From: Nocardioides cremeus
GTDB taxonomy: Bacteria; Actinomycetota; Actinomycetes; Propionibacteriales; Nocardioidaceae
NCBI RefSeq assembly: GCF_030518195.1
Contig: NZ_JAULSC010000011.1
Location: 48,268 to 112,267 of the forward strand
Length of the DNA stretch: 64,000 bases
Direction of reading: 5' to 3'
Shown: piece after piece, positions 34,771 through 42,541 of the stretch
How the letters are laid out: each line of letters opens with the position of its first letter
Numbering within the stretch: the stretch's first letter is position 1
Program-made: the position numbers and the translations under genes
The notes under the pieces: generated by a model
The model's input: only the letters and a program-made list of their open reading frames with translations
Databases searched by the model: none
Told to the model about the DNA's origin: nothing

Positions 34771-34837
34771 ACTCTGCAGCCCCCACCTCAAGCCACCACC
34801 CGGCAAAGACCCCCCGTTCCCACAAGCAACCCGCAAG
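34771..34837 (-). promoter_or_regulatory. CTTG-box promoter 5 (TasA-like 3)
   Basis: CTTGCGG starts at 34837 and CTTGTGG at 34826 (11 bp apart). The proximal CTTGAGG starts at 34792, 16 bp before CAGAGT (34776-34771). A further CTTGTGG starts at 34845. Confidence 0.68.
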
Positions 34838-34854
34838 ACCACAAGACCAGCCCC

Positions 34855-34914
34855 GACCCGGCCGGTTCGAACCAGCCGACTCGCGACCCGGCCGGTTCAA
34901 ACGAGCCGACTCGC
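34855..34914. repeat. 30-bp tandem duplication
   Basis: Two 30-bp copies beginning GACCCGGCCGGTTC (34855-34884 and 34885-34914), differing at two positions. The half-units resemble diverged reverse copies of the phased-repeat core that follows. Confidence 0.75.
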
Positions 34915-34936
34915 GGCGTACCCCGCCGTACGCCAG

Positions 34937-34994
34937 GAACTCACGCCGGCTCGGCAGGAACTCGTGCCGGCTCGGCAGGAGCTCGTGCCGGCTC
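34937..34994. repeat. Phased repeat array D (three copies, 21-bp period)
   Basis: Cores GAACTCACGCCGGCTC, GAACTCGTGCCGGCTC and GAGCTCGTGCCGGCTC start at 34937, 34958 and 34979, exactly 21 bp apart, just past the stop of the PEP mutase family gene. Confidence 0.9.
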
Positions 34995-34999
34995 GCGAG

Positions 35000-35776
35000 T
35001 CAGTTCAGGGGGCGCATCGAGTCGGGCACCCCGCCGCCGCGATGCACCTCCTCGACCAGCTCCTGGAGCGCCGTCAGCGCGACCCGCTGCGGCATCGGGC
35101 CGTAGGAGACGCGGGCGACCCCCAGCTCCTCGAGCCGGTCGAGCGGCGGGTTGCCGGGCACCCCGATGAGGGTCAGGCGCTGCGGGCCGAAGGCGTCGAC
35201 CAGGGTCACGACCTCCTCCTCGCTCAGCCGCCCCGGCACGAAGACCGCGGGCGCACCGGCGTCGAGGAACGCCTTGCCCCGCTCGACCGCGTCGCCCAGG
35301 ACGGCGCCGCGGTCGCGGTCGCCGGCCAGCACGAACGCGTCGGTGCGGGCGTTGAGCACGAAGTCGATGCCCTCGTCGTCGGCCGCGGCCACGACGTCCT
35401 CGACGATCGTCGCGGCCTCGAGCAGCGGGCGCATCTGGTCCTCGATGTTGGCGCCGACGATGCCCACGCCCAGCGCCTTGCGCACCGTCTCGACGGGGTG
35501 GCCGTAGCCCGCCTCGAGGTCGGCGCTGACGGGCAGGTCGGTGGCCGCCGCGATCCGGCCGCAGGCCTCGATCATCAGGTCGACCGGGATCTTCTCGCCG
35601 TCCTCGTAGCCGTACGACGCCGCGATCGAGTGGCTGGCGGTGGCCAGCGCGGTGGTGCCGATGCCGTCGGCGACGACACGGGCGCTGATCACGTCCCACA
35701 CGTTGACGACGGTGAGCAGGGTCGGGTCGCGGTGCAGCCCGAGCAGGTGCGTGGCCTTGTCCTGGAGCTCGCTCAT
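35000..35776 (-). CDS. PEP mutase/isocitrate lyase family protein
   Basis: A 258-residue member of the phosphoenolpyruvate mutase/isocitrate lyase superfamily. The metal and substrate pocket is visible in NVWDVISARV, TASHSIAASYGYEDGEKIP, PVSADLEAGYGHPVETVRKA and GANIEDQ, with FVLNARTDAF later. The family includes PEP mutase, oxaloacetate decarboxylase-like and methylisocitrate lyase-like enzymes; the loop that would separate them is not diagnostic here, so the reaction is not assigned. TAGGGT six bases before ATG indicates a leaderless single-gene transcript. Confidence 0.8.
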   Translation of the reverse strand: MSELQDKATHLLGLHRDPTLLTVVNVWDVISARVVADGIGTTALATASHSIAASYGYEDGEKIPVDLMIEACGRIAAATDLPVSADLEAGYGHPVETVRKALGVGIVGANIEDQMRPLLEAATIVEDVVAAADDEGIDFVLNARTDAFVLAGDRDRGAVLGDAVERGKAFLDAGAPAVFVPGRLSEEEVVTLVDAFGPQRLTLIGVPGNPPLDRLEELGVARVSYGPMPQRVALTALQELVEEVHRGGGVPDSMRPLN

Positions 35777-35782
35777 CGGCCC

Positions 35783-35788
35783 ACCCTA
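35783..35788 (-). promoter_or_regulatory. -10 element of the PEP mutase family gene
   Basis: TAGGGT on the minus strand, six bases before the ATG (leaderless geometry). Confidence 0.55.
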
Positions 35789-35832
35789 GGACCCCGGCCG
35801 GTCGGGGTCGACCACCCTCGCGCAGGGGCTGC

Positions 35833-36036
35833 TCAGGACGCGTCCTGCCGGCGCGCGGGGCGGACCTCGGCATCCGGGCCGGGGTAGACCAGCGACTCGT
35901 GGCCGGTGTCGGACCACCTCACGACGTACGGCGGTGAGCCGTCCGCGTGCCGGACCTCCACCACCACGCCCTCACGCTCCTTGGCACCGACGTGCGGGCT
36001 GTGCACCACCAGCCGGTCACCCACCGCTGCGTGCAT
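35833..36036 (-). CDS. DUF1918 family small protein
   Basis: A 67-residue protein matching DUF1918: AAVGDRLVVHSPHVGAKERE, then GVVVEVRHADGSPPYVVRWS. This is a compact SH3-like beta fold of unknown role common in actinobacteria. The ATG at 36036 lies 20 bp inside the end of the preceding flavin-protein gene, so the two are overlapping and probably co-translated. A GTG three codons earlier is an alternative start. Confidence 0.78.
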   Translation of the reverse strand: MHAAVGDRLVVHSPHVGAKEREGVVVEVRHADGSPPYVVRWSDTGHESLVYPGPDAEVRPARRQDAS

Positions 36037-36442
36037 CGCCCTCACCCTCGCCCACCAGCCGGCGCCCGCTGACGCTGCGCGGGCGCACCCGCACGGTCAC
36101 CGGCCGGGCCCCGCCCGCCCACGGCTCCGGGTGCGTGCCGGCGCCGTCGTACGTCACCTCGGCGGGCCCGCGCACCAGCACGCTCCACCCCTCCCGGGTC
36201 TCCTCGTCGAGGTGGTCGACCTCGTAGGCGACGTCGCTGTCGTCGACGTGGCGCTCGAGCCCCGACCAGGCGCCGGTGCGCACCACAACGGCGCCGTCGG
36301 CGACCACGTGGTTGACCGGCACCACCACCGGGCCGCCGGTCTCGTTCCAGGCGATCCGGCCGACCGGCACCGAGGCCACCAGCCGCCAGCAGGTGTCCTC
36401 GTCGAGCTCCTCCAGCCGTACGCCGGCTGCGCTGTCCACCAT
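36017..36442 (-). CDS. Pyridoxamine 5'-phosphate oxidase-family protein
   Basis: A 141-residue split-barrel flavin-binding protein of the PNPOx-like superfamily: MVDSAAGVRLEELDEDTCWR, then VPVGRIAWNETGGPVVVPVN and WSGLERHVDDSDVAYEVDHL. At this size it is more like the F420/FMN-binding stress proteins of mycobacteria than true PdxH. Start ATG 36442 is taken because upstream codons are Pro/Gly-rich and non-conserved. A DosR-like box lies about 107 bp upstream, and similar proteins occur in mycobacterial dormancy regulons, so a stress role is inferred. Confidence 0.72.
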   Translation of the reverse strand: MVDSAAGVRLEELDEDTCWRLVASVPVGRIAWNETGGPVVVPVNHVVADGAVVVRTGAWSGLERHVDDSDVAYEVDHLDEETREGWSVLVRGPAEVTYDGAGTHPEPWAGGARPVTVRVRPRSVSGRRLVGEGEGDARSGG

Positions 36443-36549
36443 CGGGCCTCCCCCGGTCGGCGCCGGGTCCGTCGTGGCAGCGGACCCGCTCAGGCCCAGC
36501 GTGCGTCGGGCGCGTCCCACCGGCCCAGGGACCAGCGTCGGCCCCGCGA

Positions 36550-36563
36550 GGGACCTTCGGCCC
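36550..36563 (-). promoter_or_regulatory. DosR-like box upstream of the PNPOx-family gene
   Basis: GGGACCTTCGGCCC (plus-strand reading) matches 12 of 14 positions of the exact palindrome at 52584. It lies in the 144-bp gap between glnE and the flavin-protein gene, about 107 bp before the latter's start. Confidence 0.45.
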
Positions 36564-36586
36564 AGGCCCAACCCAGCACGTGCCGG

Positions 36587-39568
36587 CTACTCCCAGAACA
36601 CCCGCTCGACCACGGCGTGCGCCAGGCGCGTCATGCGCAGGTGGTCGTCGACCATCTGCTCGGAGGTGCCCTCGGCGTAGCCCAGGATCGCCGCGACCGC
36701 GGCCCGCTCGCGCAGGTCGGAGGGCACCTGGTCGCTGAGCGTGCCCCGCACCAGCGTCACCGCGTTGCGGGTGCGGCTGACCCGCCGCCAGGCCTGGGCC
36801 AGCAGCGCGGCGTCCTCGGCGGCCAGCAGGCCGGCCTCCTGGGCGGCGGCCAGGGCCGGGAGGGTCCGCGAGGTGCGCAGCCCGGGCACCTGGCCGGCGT
36901 AGCGCATCTGCAGCAGCTGCACGGTCCACTCGATGTCGGCGAGCCCGCCGCGACCCAGCTTGAGGTGGGTCTTGCGGTCGGCTCCGCGCGGCAGCCGCTC
37001 CTCGTCGACGCGGGCCTTGATGCGGCGCACCTCGATGACGTCGTCCTCGCTGATGCCGCCCTCGGGGTAGCGCAGCGGGTCGACGAGCTCCTGGAAGCGC
37101 CGGCACAGGTCGGTGTCGCCGACCACGGCGTCGGCGCGCAGCAGCGCCTGCGCCTCCCAGACCGCCGACCACTTCTCGTAGTAGGCGGCGTAGGAGTCGA
37201 GGGTGCGCACCAGCGCGCCCTGCTTGCCCTCGGGGCGCAGGTCGGCGTCGACGACCAGCGCCGGGTCGGTGCCGGGCAGCGCCAGCAGCCGCCGCAGCTC
37301 GTTGGCGACCGCCTGGGCGTACGTCGCCGCCTCGTGGCCGTCGGCGCCGGTGACGGGCTCGTGGACGAACAGCACGTCGGCGTCGGAGCCGTAGGAGAGC
37401 TCGAAGCCGCCGTAGCGGCCCATCGCGACCAGCGCCATCCGGGTCGGGGCCTGGTCGAGACCCTTGGCCCGGCGCACCGACTCCCCCACGACCTCGAGGG
37501 TCACCTCGAGGGTGGCGTCGGTGAGCCGCGAGAGGCCGGCCCCGACGTCCTCGACGTCGGTGAGCCCGAGCAGGTCGCCGGAGGCGATGCGGAACAGCTC
37601 GCGCCGACGCACCGCCCGCACCGCGCGGACCGCCTTCTCGGCGTCGTCGCGGCGGGCCGCGGCGGCCCGCATCTCCGAGGTCAGCGACTCGGCGTCGAGC
37701 GGGGCCAGCGACTGCCCGAGCATCCGCACGCCCTGCGGCTCGCGCTCGAGCAGGCTGGTGGCGTAGCGCGAGGTGGAGAGCACCCGCGCCAAGCGCTGGG
37801 CCACCTCGCCCTCGTCGCGCAGCGTGGTCAGGTACCACGGGGTCTCGCCCAGCGCCTCGGAGATGCGCCGGAAGCCGAAGAGGCCGGCGTCGGGGTCGGG
37901 GCCGTCGGCGAACCACTCGAGCAGCACCGGCAGCAGGGTGCGCTGGATGTTGGCCGAGCGGGTCACGCCGCTGGTCAGCGCCTCGAGGTGGCGCAGCGCG
38001 GCGCGCGGGTCGGCGTACCCGAGCGCGGCGAGGCGGTCGCGGGCGGCGTCGGCCGACAGGCGCGCCTGGTCGCCGGGCAGCTGGGCCACGGCCGCGAGCA
38101 GGGGGCGGTAGAAGAGCTTCTGGTGCAGCCGGCGCACCTCGCGCCGGTGGTGCTCGAGCTCCTTGGCCAGCGCGTCGACCGGGCTCTTGAGGTGGCCCAT
38201 GCTGCGCCCGAGGCGGCGCAGCGCGTCGGGGTCGTCGGGGATCACGTGGGTGCGTCGCAGCCGGTGCAGCTGCATGCGGTGCTCGAGGGTGCGCAGGAAG
38301 GCGTAGGCGTCGTGCAGCTGCTCGCCGTCCTCGCGGCCGATGTAGCCGCCGCGGGTCAGGTCGGCCAGCGCGCTCAGCGTCGTGGGCGCGCGGATGGTGT
38401 CGTCGGCGCGACCGTGCACCATCTGCAGCAGCTGGACCGCGAACTCCACGTCGCGCAGCCCGCCGGCGCCCAGCTTGAGCTGGCGCTCGGCCTCCTTGGA
38501 GGGGATGTGGTCGAGCACCCGTCGGCGCATCGCCTGGGTGTCCTCGACGAAGCCGTCGCGCTCGGCGGCGCTCCACACGAGCGGGGCGACCATCTCGACG
38601 TACTCGCGACCCAGCTCGATGTCGCCGGCGACCGGGCGGGCCTTGAGCAGCGCCTGGAACTCCCAGGTCTTGGCCCACTTCTCGTAGTAGCCCTGGTGGC
38701 TGGCCAGGGTGCGCACCAGCGGGCCGGACTTGCCCTCGGGGCGCAGGTTGGCGTCGACCGGCCAGATCTCGCCCTCGGCGGTGGGCTCGGAGCAGATCCG
38801 CATCAGGTGGGCGGCCAGCTGGGAGGCGGCGCGGTTGGCGGCGTGGTCGTCGCCGGCCCCGTCGGCCGGCTCGTAGACGAAGATGACGTCGACGTCGGAG
38901 ACGTAGTTGAGCTCGTGGGCGCCGCACTTGCCCATCGCCACCACGGCCAGGCGCGCCAGCAGCGCCTTGTCGCCCATCCGCTGGCGCGCGATCGCCAGCC
39001 CGCCCTCGAGGGTCGCGGCGGCCAGGTCGGAGAGCTCGGCGGCCACGTCGTCGACACCGGTGCCGTGGGCCAGGTCGCGGGCGGCGAGGCGCAGCAGCAC
39101 CCGGCGGTACTCCACGCGCAGCACGTCGACCAGCGCCGCGTCGTCGCCCTGCGCCACCGGCACCGGGTCGCCCGGGTCGGCGCCGAGGGCGCGCAGCACC
39201 GCCTCGCGCACGGCGTACGCCGCCGGGCGGCTGCACTCGAGCGTGGGGTCGTCGAGCTCGCGCCACTGGTCGGGGTGGCGCGCGAGGTGGTCGCTGAGCG
39301 CCTCGCTGGCCCCGAGCACCGCGAAGAGCCGGGTGGCCAGGCCCTCCTCGGACCGCAGCCGCGCCAGCAGCTCCCCCGCCCCGTCCCCCGCCGCCTCGAG
39401 CAGGCGCACCAGGCCGGCGACCGCGTGGTCGGGGTCGGCGGTGCGCGCCAGCAGCGGCACCAGGTCGGGGGCGGCCGGGCCCACGTCGTCGAGCCAGCGC
39501 AGCGAGCGCTCGGCGTCGCTGAAGCCCAGCCGCAGCAGCTGGCCCTTCGTGGTCGCCGCCCGGGTCAC
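36587..39568 (-). CDS. glnE: Glutamine synthetase adenylyltransferase/deadenylylase
   Basis: A 993-residue bifunctional GlnE with two nucleotidyltransferase halves: NYVSDVDVIFVYEP with DANLRPEGKSGPLVRT (first) and SYGSDADVLFVHEP with DADLRPEGKQGALVRT (second), each followed by a GlnD-UR-type helical domain (LKLGAGGLRDVEFAVQLLQM and LKLGRGGLADIEWTVQLLQM). It adenylylates type I-beta glutamine synthetase in response to nitrogen status. GTG 39568 overlaps the amidotransferase stop (GTGA). The order glnA2, amidotransferase, glnE resembles the mycobacterial glnA1-glnE-glnA2 region. Confidence 0.95.
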   Translation of the reverse strand: MTRAATTKGQLLRLGFSDAERSLRWLDDVGPAAPDLVPLLARTADPDHAVAGLVRLLEAAGDGAGELLARLRSEEGLATRLFAVLGASEALSDHLARHPDQWRELDDPTLECSRPAAYAVREAVLRALGADPGDPVPVAQGDDAALVDVLRVEYRRVLLRLAARDLAHGTGVDDVAAELSDLAAATLEGGLAIARQRMGDKALLARLAVVAMGKCGAHELNYVSDVDVIFVYEPADGAGDDHAANRAASQLAAHLMRICSEPTAEGEIWPVDANLRPEGKSGPLVRTLASHQGYYEKWAKTWEFQALLKARPVAGDIELGREYVEMVAPLVWSAAERDGFVEDTQAMRRRVLDHIPSKEAERQLKLGAGGLRDVEFAVQLLQMVHGRADDTIRAPTTLSALADLTRGGYIGREDGEQLHDAYAFLRTLEHRMQLHRLRRTHVIPDDPDALRRLGRSMGHLKSPVDALAKELEHHRREVRRLHQKLFYRPLLAAVAQLPGDQARLSADAARDRLAALGYADPRAALRHLEALTSGVTRSANIQRTLLPVLLEWFADGPDPDAGLFGFRRISEALGETPWYLTTLRDEGEVAQRLARVLSTSRYATSLLEREPQGVRMLGQSLAPLDAESLTSEMRAAAARRDDAEKAVRAVRAVRRRELFRIASGDLLGLTDVEDVGAGLSRLTDATLEVTLEVVGESVRRAKGLDQAPTRMALVAMGRYGGFELSYGSDADVLFVHEPVTGADGHEAATYAQAVANELRRLLALPGTDPALVVDADLRPEGKQGALVRTLDSYAAYYEKWSAVWEAQALLRADAVVGDTDLCRRFQELVDPLRYPEGGISEDDVIEVRRIKARVDEERLPRGADRKTHLKLGRGGLADIEWTVQLLQMRYAGQVPGLRTSRTLPALAAAQEAGLLAAEDAALLAQAWRRVSRTRNAVTLVRGTLSDQVPSDLRERAAVAAILGYAEGTSEQMVDDHLRMTRLAHAVVERVFWE

Positions 39569-40290
39569 CGGAGGGCTCGCTCCCCGACCAGCCGGGCGAA
39601 GGACAGCGCGAGCGGCGCCCAGGCCTCGTCGAGCTCGGGACGGGCGGCGTCGATGCGGGCGACCTCGGCGGCGGTGTCGACACCCGGCGCGGGCTTGTCG
39701 TCGGAGGCCGCCCACCGCGCCACGACCGATGCGTCGACCTCGGGGTGCAGCTGCACGCCCCAGGCGGCGGGGCCGTGGCGCACCACCTCGACGTCGCCCT
39801 GCGGGGTGCGAGCCAGCACCAGCGCGCCCGGCGGCACCTCGGTGACCACGTCGTTGTTCCAGTGCACGCCGCGCCGCGCGGTGGCCAGCGCGCCGACCAG
39901 CGGGTCGTCGGCCGCCGCGTCGGTCCACTCCACCGGCACCAGGCCGACGGTGCGCCCGCGCGGGTTGACCTCGACGCGCCCACCGAGCGCGCTGGCCAGC
40001 AGCTGGTGGCCCAGGCAGATGCCCAGGGTCGGCACCTCGGCGCCCACCGCGTCGCGCAGCAGCTGCTTGGTGGGGCCCAGCCAGGCGTGGTCGGCGTCGT
40101 CGTCGGCGCCCATCGAGCCGCCCAGCACCAGCAGCGCGTCGTACGCCGCCGGGTCGGCGGGCAGCGCGTCGCCGGCGTAGGGGCGGCACACCTCGAGCTC
40201 GCACCCGGCCTCGGCGAGCCACCCGCCGACCAGGGCCGGCGGGCAGTCGTCCTCGTGCTGGACCACCAGCACCCGGGGTGGGCGCGGCAC
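39565..40290 (-). CDS. Class I glutamine amidotransferase-like protein
   Basis: A 241-residue stand-alone class I amidotransferase of the GMP-synthase-like (GATase1) family. The nucleophile elbow is GICLGHQLLA with the catalytic Cys, and the His-Glu pair is in WGVQLHPEVD. No synthetase domain is attached. Such proteins deglutaminate small gamma-glutamyl compounds or donate ammonia to a partner. It lies 2 bp after glnA2 and overlaps glnE, so it is translationally tied to nitrogen metabolism; a role in gamma-glutamyl compound breakdown is inference. GTG 40290 is the chosen start. Confidence 0.82.
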   Translation of the reverse strand: MPRPPRVLVVQHEDDCPPALVGGWLAEAGCELEVCRPYAGDALPADPAAYDALLVLGGSMGADDDADHAWLGPTKQLLRDAVGAEVPTLGICLGHQLLASALGGRVEVNPRGRTVGLVPVEWTDAAADDPLVGALATARRGVHWNNDVVTEVPPGALVLARTPQGDVEVVRHGPAAWGVQLHPEVDASVVARWAASDDKPAPGVDTAAEVARIDAARPELDEAWAPLALSFARLVGERALR

Positions 40291-40292
40291 GC

Positions 40293-41630
40293 TCAGAGGA
40301 CCGGCAGCATGCGGTCGCGCTCGAAGGCGGAGACCTGGCCGCGGTACTCGTCCCACTCGGCGCGCTTGTTGCGCAGGAAGAAGTCGAAGACCTGCTCGCC
40401 GAGGGTCTCGGCCAGCAGCTCGGAGTCCTCCGCGACGCTGATCGCGTCGTTCAGGTTCTTGGGCAGCGGCTTGATGCCGAGGCTGGTGCGCTCGCGCTCG
40501 GTCAGCGACCACACGTCGTCCTCGGCCTCGCGGGGCAGGTCGTAGCCCTCCTCGATGCCCTTCATGCCGGCCGCCAGCACCGCGGCGTAGGCCAGGTAGG
40601 GGTTGCAGGCCGCGTCGATGGTGCGCAGCTCGACCCGGGTCGACTGGCCCTTGAGCGGCTTGTACATCGGCACCCGGATCATCGCCGAGCGGTTGTTGTG
40701 GCCCCAGCAGATGTAGGAGGGCGCCTCGCCGCCGAACATCATCCGCTTGTAGGAGTTGACCCATTGGTTGGTGACCACCGAGATCTCCGGGGCGTGGTGC
40801 AGGATGCCGGCGATGAAGCGGCGCCCGGTCGCGGAGAGCTGGTACTGCGCACCGGCCTCGTAGAAGGCGTTCTCGTCACCCTCGAAGAGGCTGAGGTGGG
40901 TGTGCATGCCCGACCCGGGGTGGGTGGTGAACGGCTTGGGCATGAAGCTGGCCCAGATGCCCTGGCTCAGCGCCACCTCACGGATCACCGTGCGGAAGGT
41001 CATGATGTTGTCGGCGGTGGTCAGCGCGTCGGCGTAGCGCAGGTCGATCTCCTGCTGGCCCGGCCCGGCCTCGTGGTGGCTGAACTCCACCGAGATGCCC
41101 ATCTGCTCGAGCATCGTGATCGCCTCGCGCCGGAAGTCGGCGCCCTCCGACTGCGCGGTGTGGTCGAAGTAGCCGGTGCGGTCGACCGGCACCGGCTCGT
41201 CGCCGGCGCCCGGCAGGCCCTTGAAGAGGTAGAACTCGATCTCGGGGTGGGTGTAGAAGGCGAAGCCCTGCTCGGCCGCCTTGCTCAGCGTGCGCTTGAG
41301 CACGTGGCGCGGGTCGGCGTACGACGGGGTGCCGTCGGGCATCTCGATGTCGCAGAACATCCGCGCCGTGGCCGGGCCCTCCTCGCGCCAGGGCAGGATC
41401 TGGAACGTCGAGGGGTCGGGCTTGGCGAGCATGTCGGCCTCGAAGACCCGCGCGAAGCCCTCGATCGCCGAGCCGTCGAAGCCGATGCCCTCGTCGAAGG
41501 CGTTCTCGAGCTCGGCCGGCGCGACCGCGACCGACTTCAGCGAGCCCAGCACGTCGGTGAACCACAGCCGCACGAACCGGACGTCGCGCTCCTCGAGCGC
41601 ACGGAGTACGAAGTCTTCCTGCTTGCCCAT
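40293..41630 (-). CDS. glnA2: Type I glutamine synthetase, GlnA2-like
   Basis: A 445-residue type I glutamine synthetase. The N-terminal beta-grasp (DVRFVRLWFTDVLGSLKSV), the latch/active-site loop GFDGSAIEGFARV, metal-binding EIEFYLF and HHEAGPGQQEIDLRY, and the TTHPGSGMHTHLSL and NNRSAMIRVP segments are complete. Where GSI-beta enzymes have the adenylylated Tyr (NLYDLPPEE), this protein has DVWSLTERE with Trp, so it should not be a GlnE target. This matches GlnA2 of mycobacteria and Streptomyces. TAGGCT six bases before ATG suggests a leaderless transcript covering glnA2, the amidotransferase and glnE. Confidence 0.93.
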   Translation of the reverse strand: MGKQEDFVLRALEERDVRFVRLWFTDVLGSLKSVAVAPAELENAFDEGIGFDGSAIEGFARVFEADMLAKPDPSTFQILPWREEGPATARMFCDIEMPDGTPSYADPRHVLKRTLSKAAEQGFAFYTHPEIEFYLFKGLPGAGDEPVPVDRTGYFDHTAQSEGADFRREAITMLEQMGISVEFSHHEAGPGQQEIDLRYADALTTADNIMTFRTVIREVALSQGIWASFMPKPFTTHPGSGMHTHLSLFEGDENAFYEAGAQYQLSATGRRFIAGILHHAPEISVVTNQWVNSYKRMMFGGEAPSYICWGHNNRSAMIRVPMYKPLKGQSTRVELRTIDAACNPYLAYAAVLAAGMKGIEEGYDLPREAEDDVWSLTERERTSLGIKPLPKNLNDAISVAEDSELLAETLGEQVFDFFLRNKRAEWDEYRGQVSAFERDRMLPVL

Positions 41631-41636
41631 GGCTGG

Positions 41637-41642
41637 AGCCTA
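41637..41642 (-). promoter_or_regulatory. -10 element of the glnA2 operon
   Basis: TAGGCT on the minus strand, six bases before the ATG (leaderless geometry). Confidence 0.58.
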
Positions 41643-41673
41643 GTGGTGGGCGCCCCCGGCCGGGCGGAGGGTC

Positions 41674-42282
41674 TCACCGGCACACGGTGACGTCCTGCTG
41701 GCCCAGGACGCCCTCGTGGGCACGGCGCATCGGCGCCAGCCACGGCGTGGTGGTCGCCAGGTGCGCCAGGGTGCCGGCGACCGGGCCGTGCACGCCGGGC
41801 ACCTCCACGCGTCGTACGACGACGGGCAGGACGACCTTGTCGCGCGAGGTGCCCTCGAAGCAGCTGCTGGCCCTGCGCTTGGTGGCGGCGACCTCGGTGT
41901 CGACCACCTCGCTGGCGTCGTGGCCGGCGTAGCGGAAGACGACGTTGGTGTCGTAGCCGGTGTGGCCCTCCCAGGGCGCACGGACCACGACCTGCATGCC
42001 GGGGGTGCGCGAGTGCGGCACCGCGAAGGCGACCCGGCCGTCGCGGACCCGCTTCTCCAGCGAGGCCCACAGCCGCGGCTCGTCGGCGTCGTCGGTGGCC
42101 AGGCCGGAGTAGACCTGCACCCGGCAGCCGCGGCAGTCCTCGATCGGGAGCACGACCCGGGTGGTGCCGGCCTGGGGTGCGGCGGTCGCGGAGGCCGTGG
42201 CGGGGCCGCCGGTGAGTCCGGCGGTGAGGCCGGCGGTGACGGTGGTGAGGGTCGCCAGGGTGGCGAGGGTGGAGCGACGCAC
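41674..42282 (-). CDS. Secreted protein of unknown function
   Basis: A 202-residue protein with a signal peptide (TLATLATLTTVTAGLTAGLT, probable cleavage after ATASATA). The mature part has four Cys residues (IEDCRGC, SSCFEG, VTVCR) likely to form disulfides, a beta-rich pattern, and PWEGHTGYDTNVVFRYAGHD. No domain is recognised. The GTG start at 42282 has an excellent AGGAGG ribosome-binding site. It is transcribed away from the FemAB-like gene across a 259-bp region. Confidence 0.65.
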   Translation of the reverse strand: MRRSTLATLATLTTVTAGLTAGLTGGPATASATAAPQAGTTRVVLPIEDCRGCRVQVYSGLATDDADEPRLWASLEKRVRDGRVAFAVPHSRTPGMQVVVRAPWEGHTGYDTNVVFRYAGHDASEVVDTEVAATKRRASSCFEGTSRDKVVLPVVVRRVEVPGVHGPVAGTLAHLATTTPWLAPMRRAHEGVLGQQDVTVCR

Positions 42283-42541
42283 GGGGTGCCTCCTGTGGGC
42301 GGTGGGTGCTGCGAGAGTGGACGGGTGGATGGGTGATGGTCATCTGCTCTACGCACCGCGACGTCACGCGGTTGCACCTCGGTCCGCCCGCACGACTGGT
42401 CTGGACCACCTGTGGCGGCACCACCGTGCCGGTTTGCCGCTGCGCCCTCGCGGGCACCAGATCTCTGGGGGCGGGCGGCGCGCGCCTGCGCACCCGCACG
42501 GCTCCCGCGACCGACCGCCGTCGACAGCGACCAGGAGTCTC
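42283..42541. other. Divergent intergenic region, nothing definite
   Basis: No gene or clear -10/-35 pair is visible apart from the two ribosome-binding sites at its ends. It presumably carries the promoters of the secreted protein and of the acyltransferase/JmjC pair. Confidence 0.3.

Noticed and set aside
35906..40180. 1424-residue open frame on the plus strand opposite glnE
   Set aside because: Shadow of glnE, the amidotransferase and flavin-protein genes; no motifs, no ribosome-binding site, extreme Arg/Gly/His bias.
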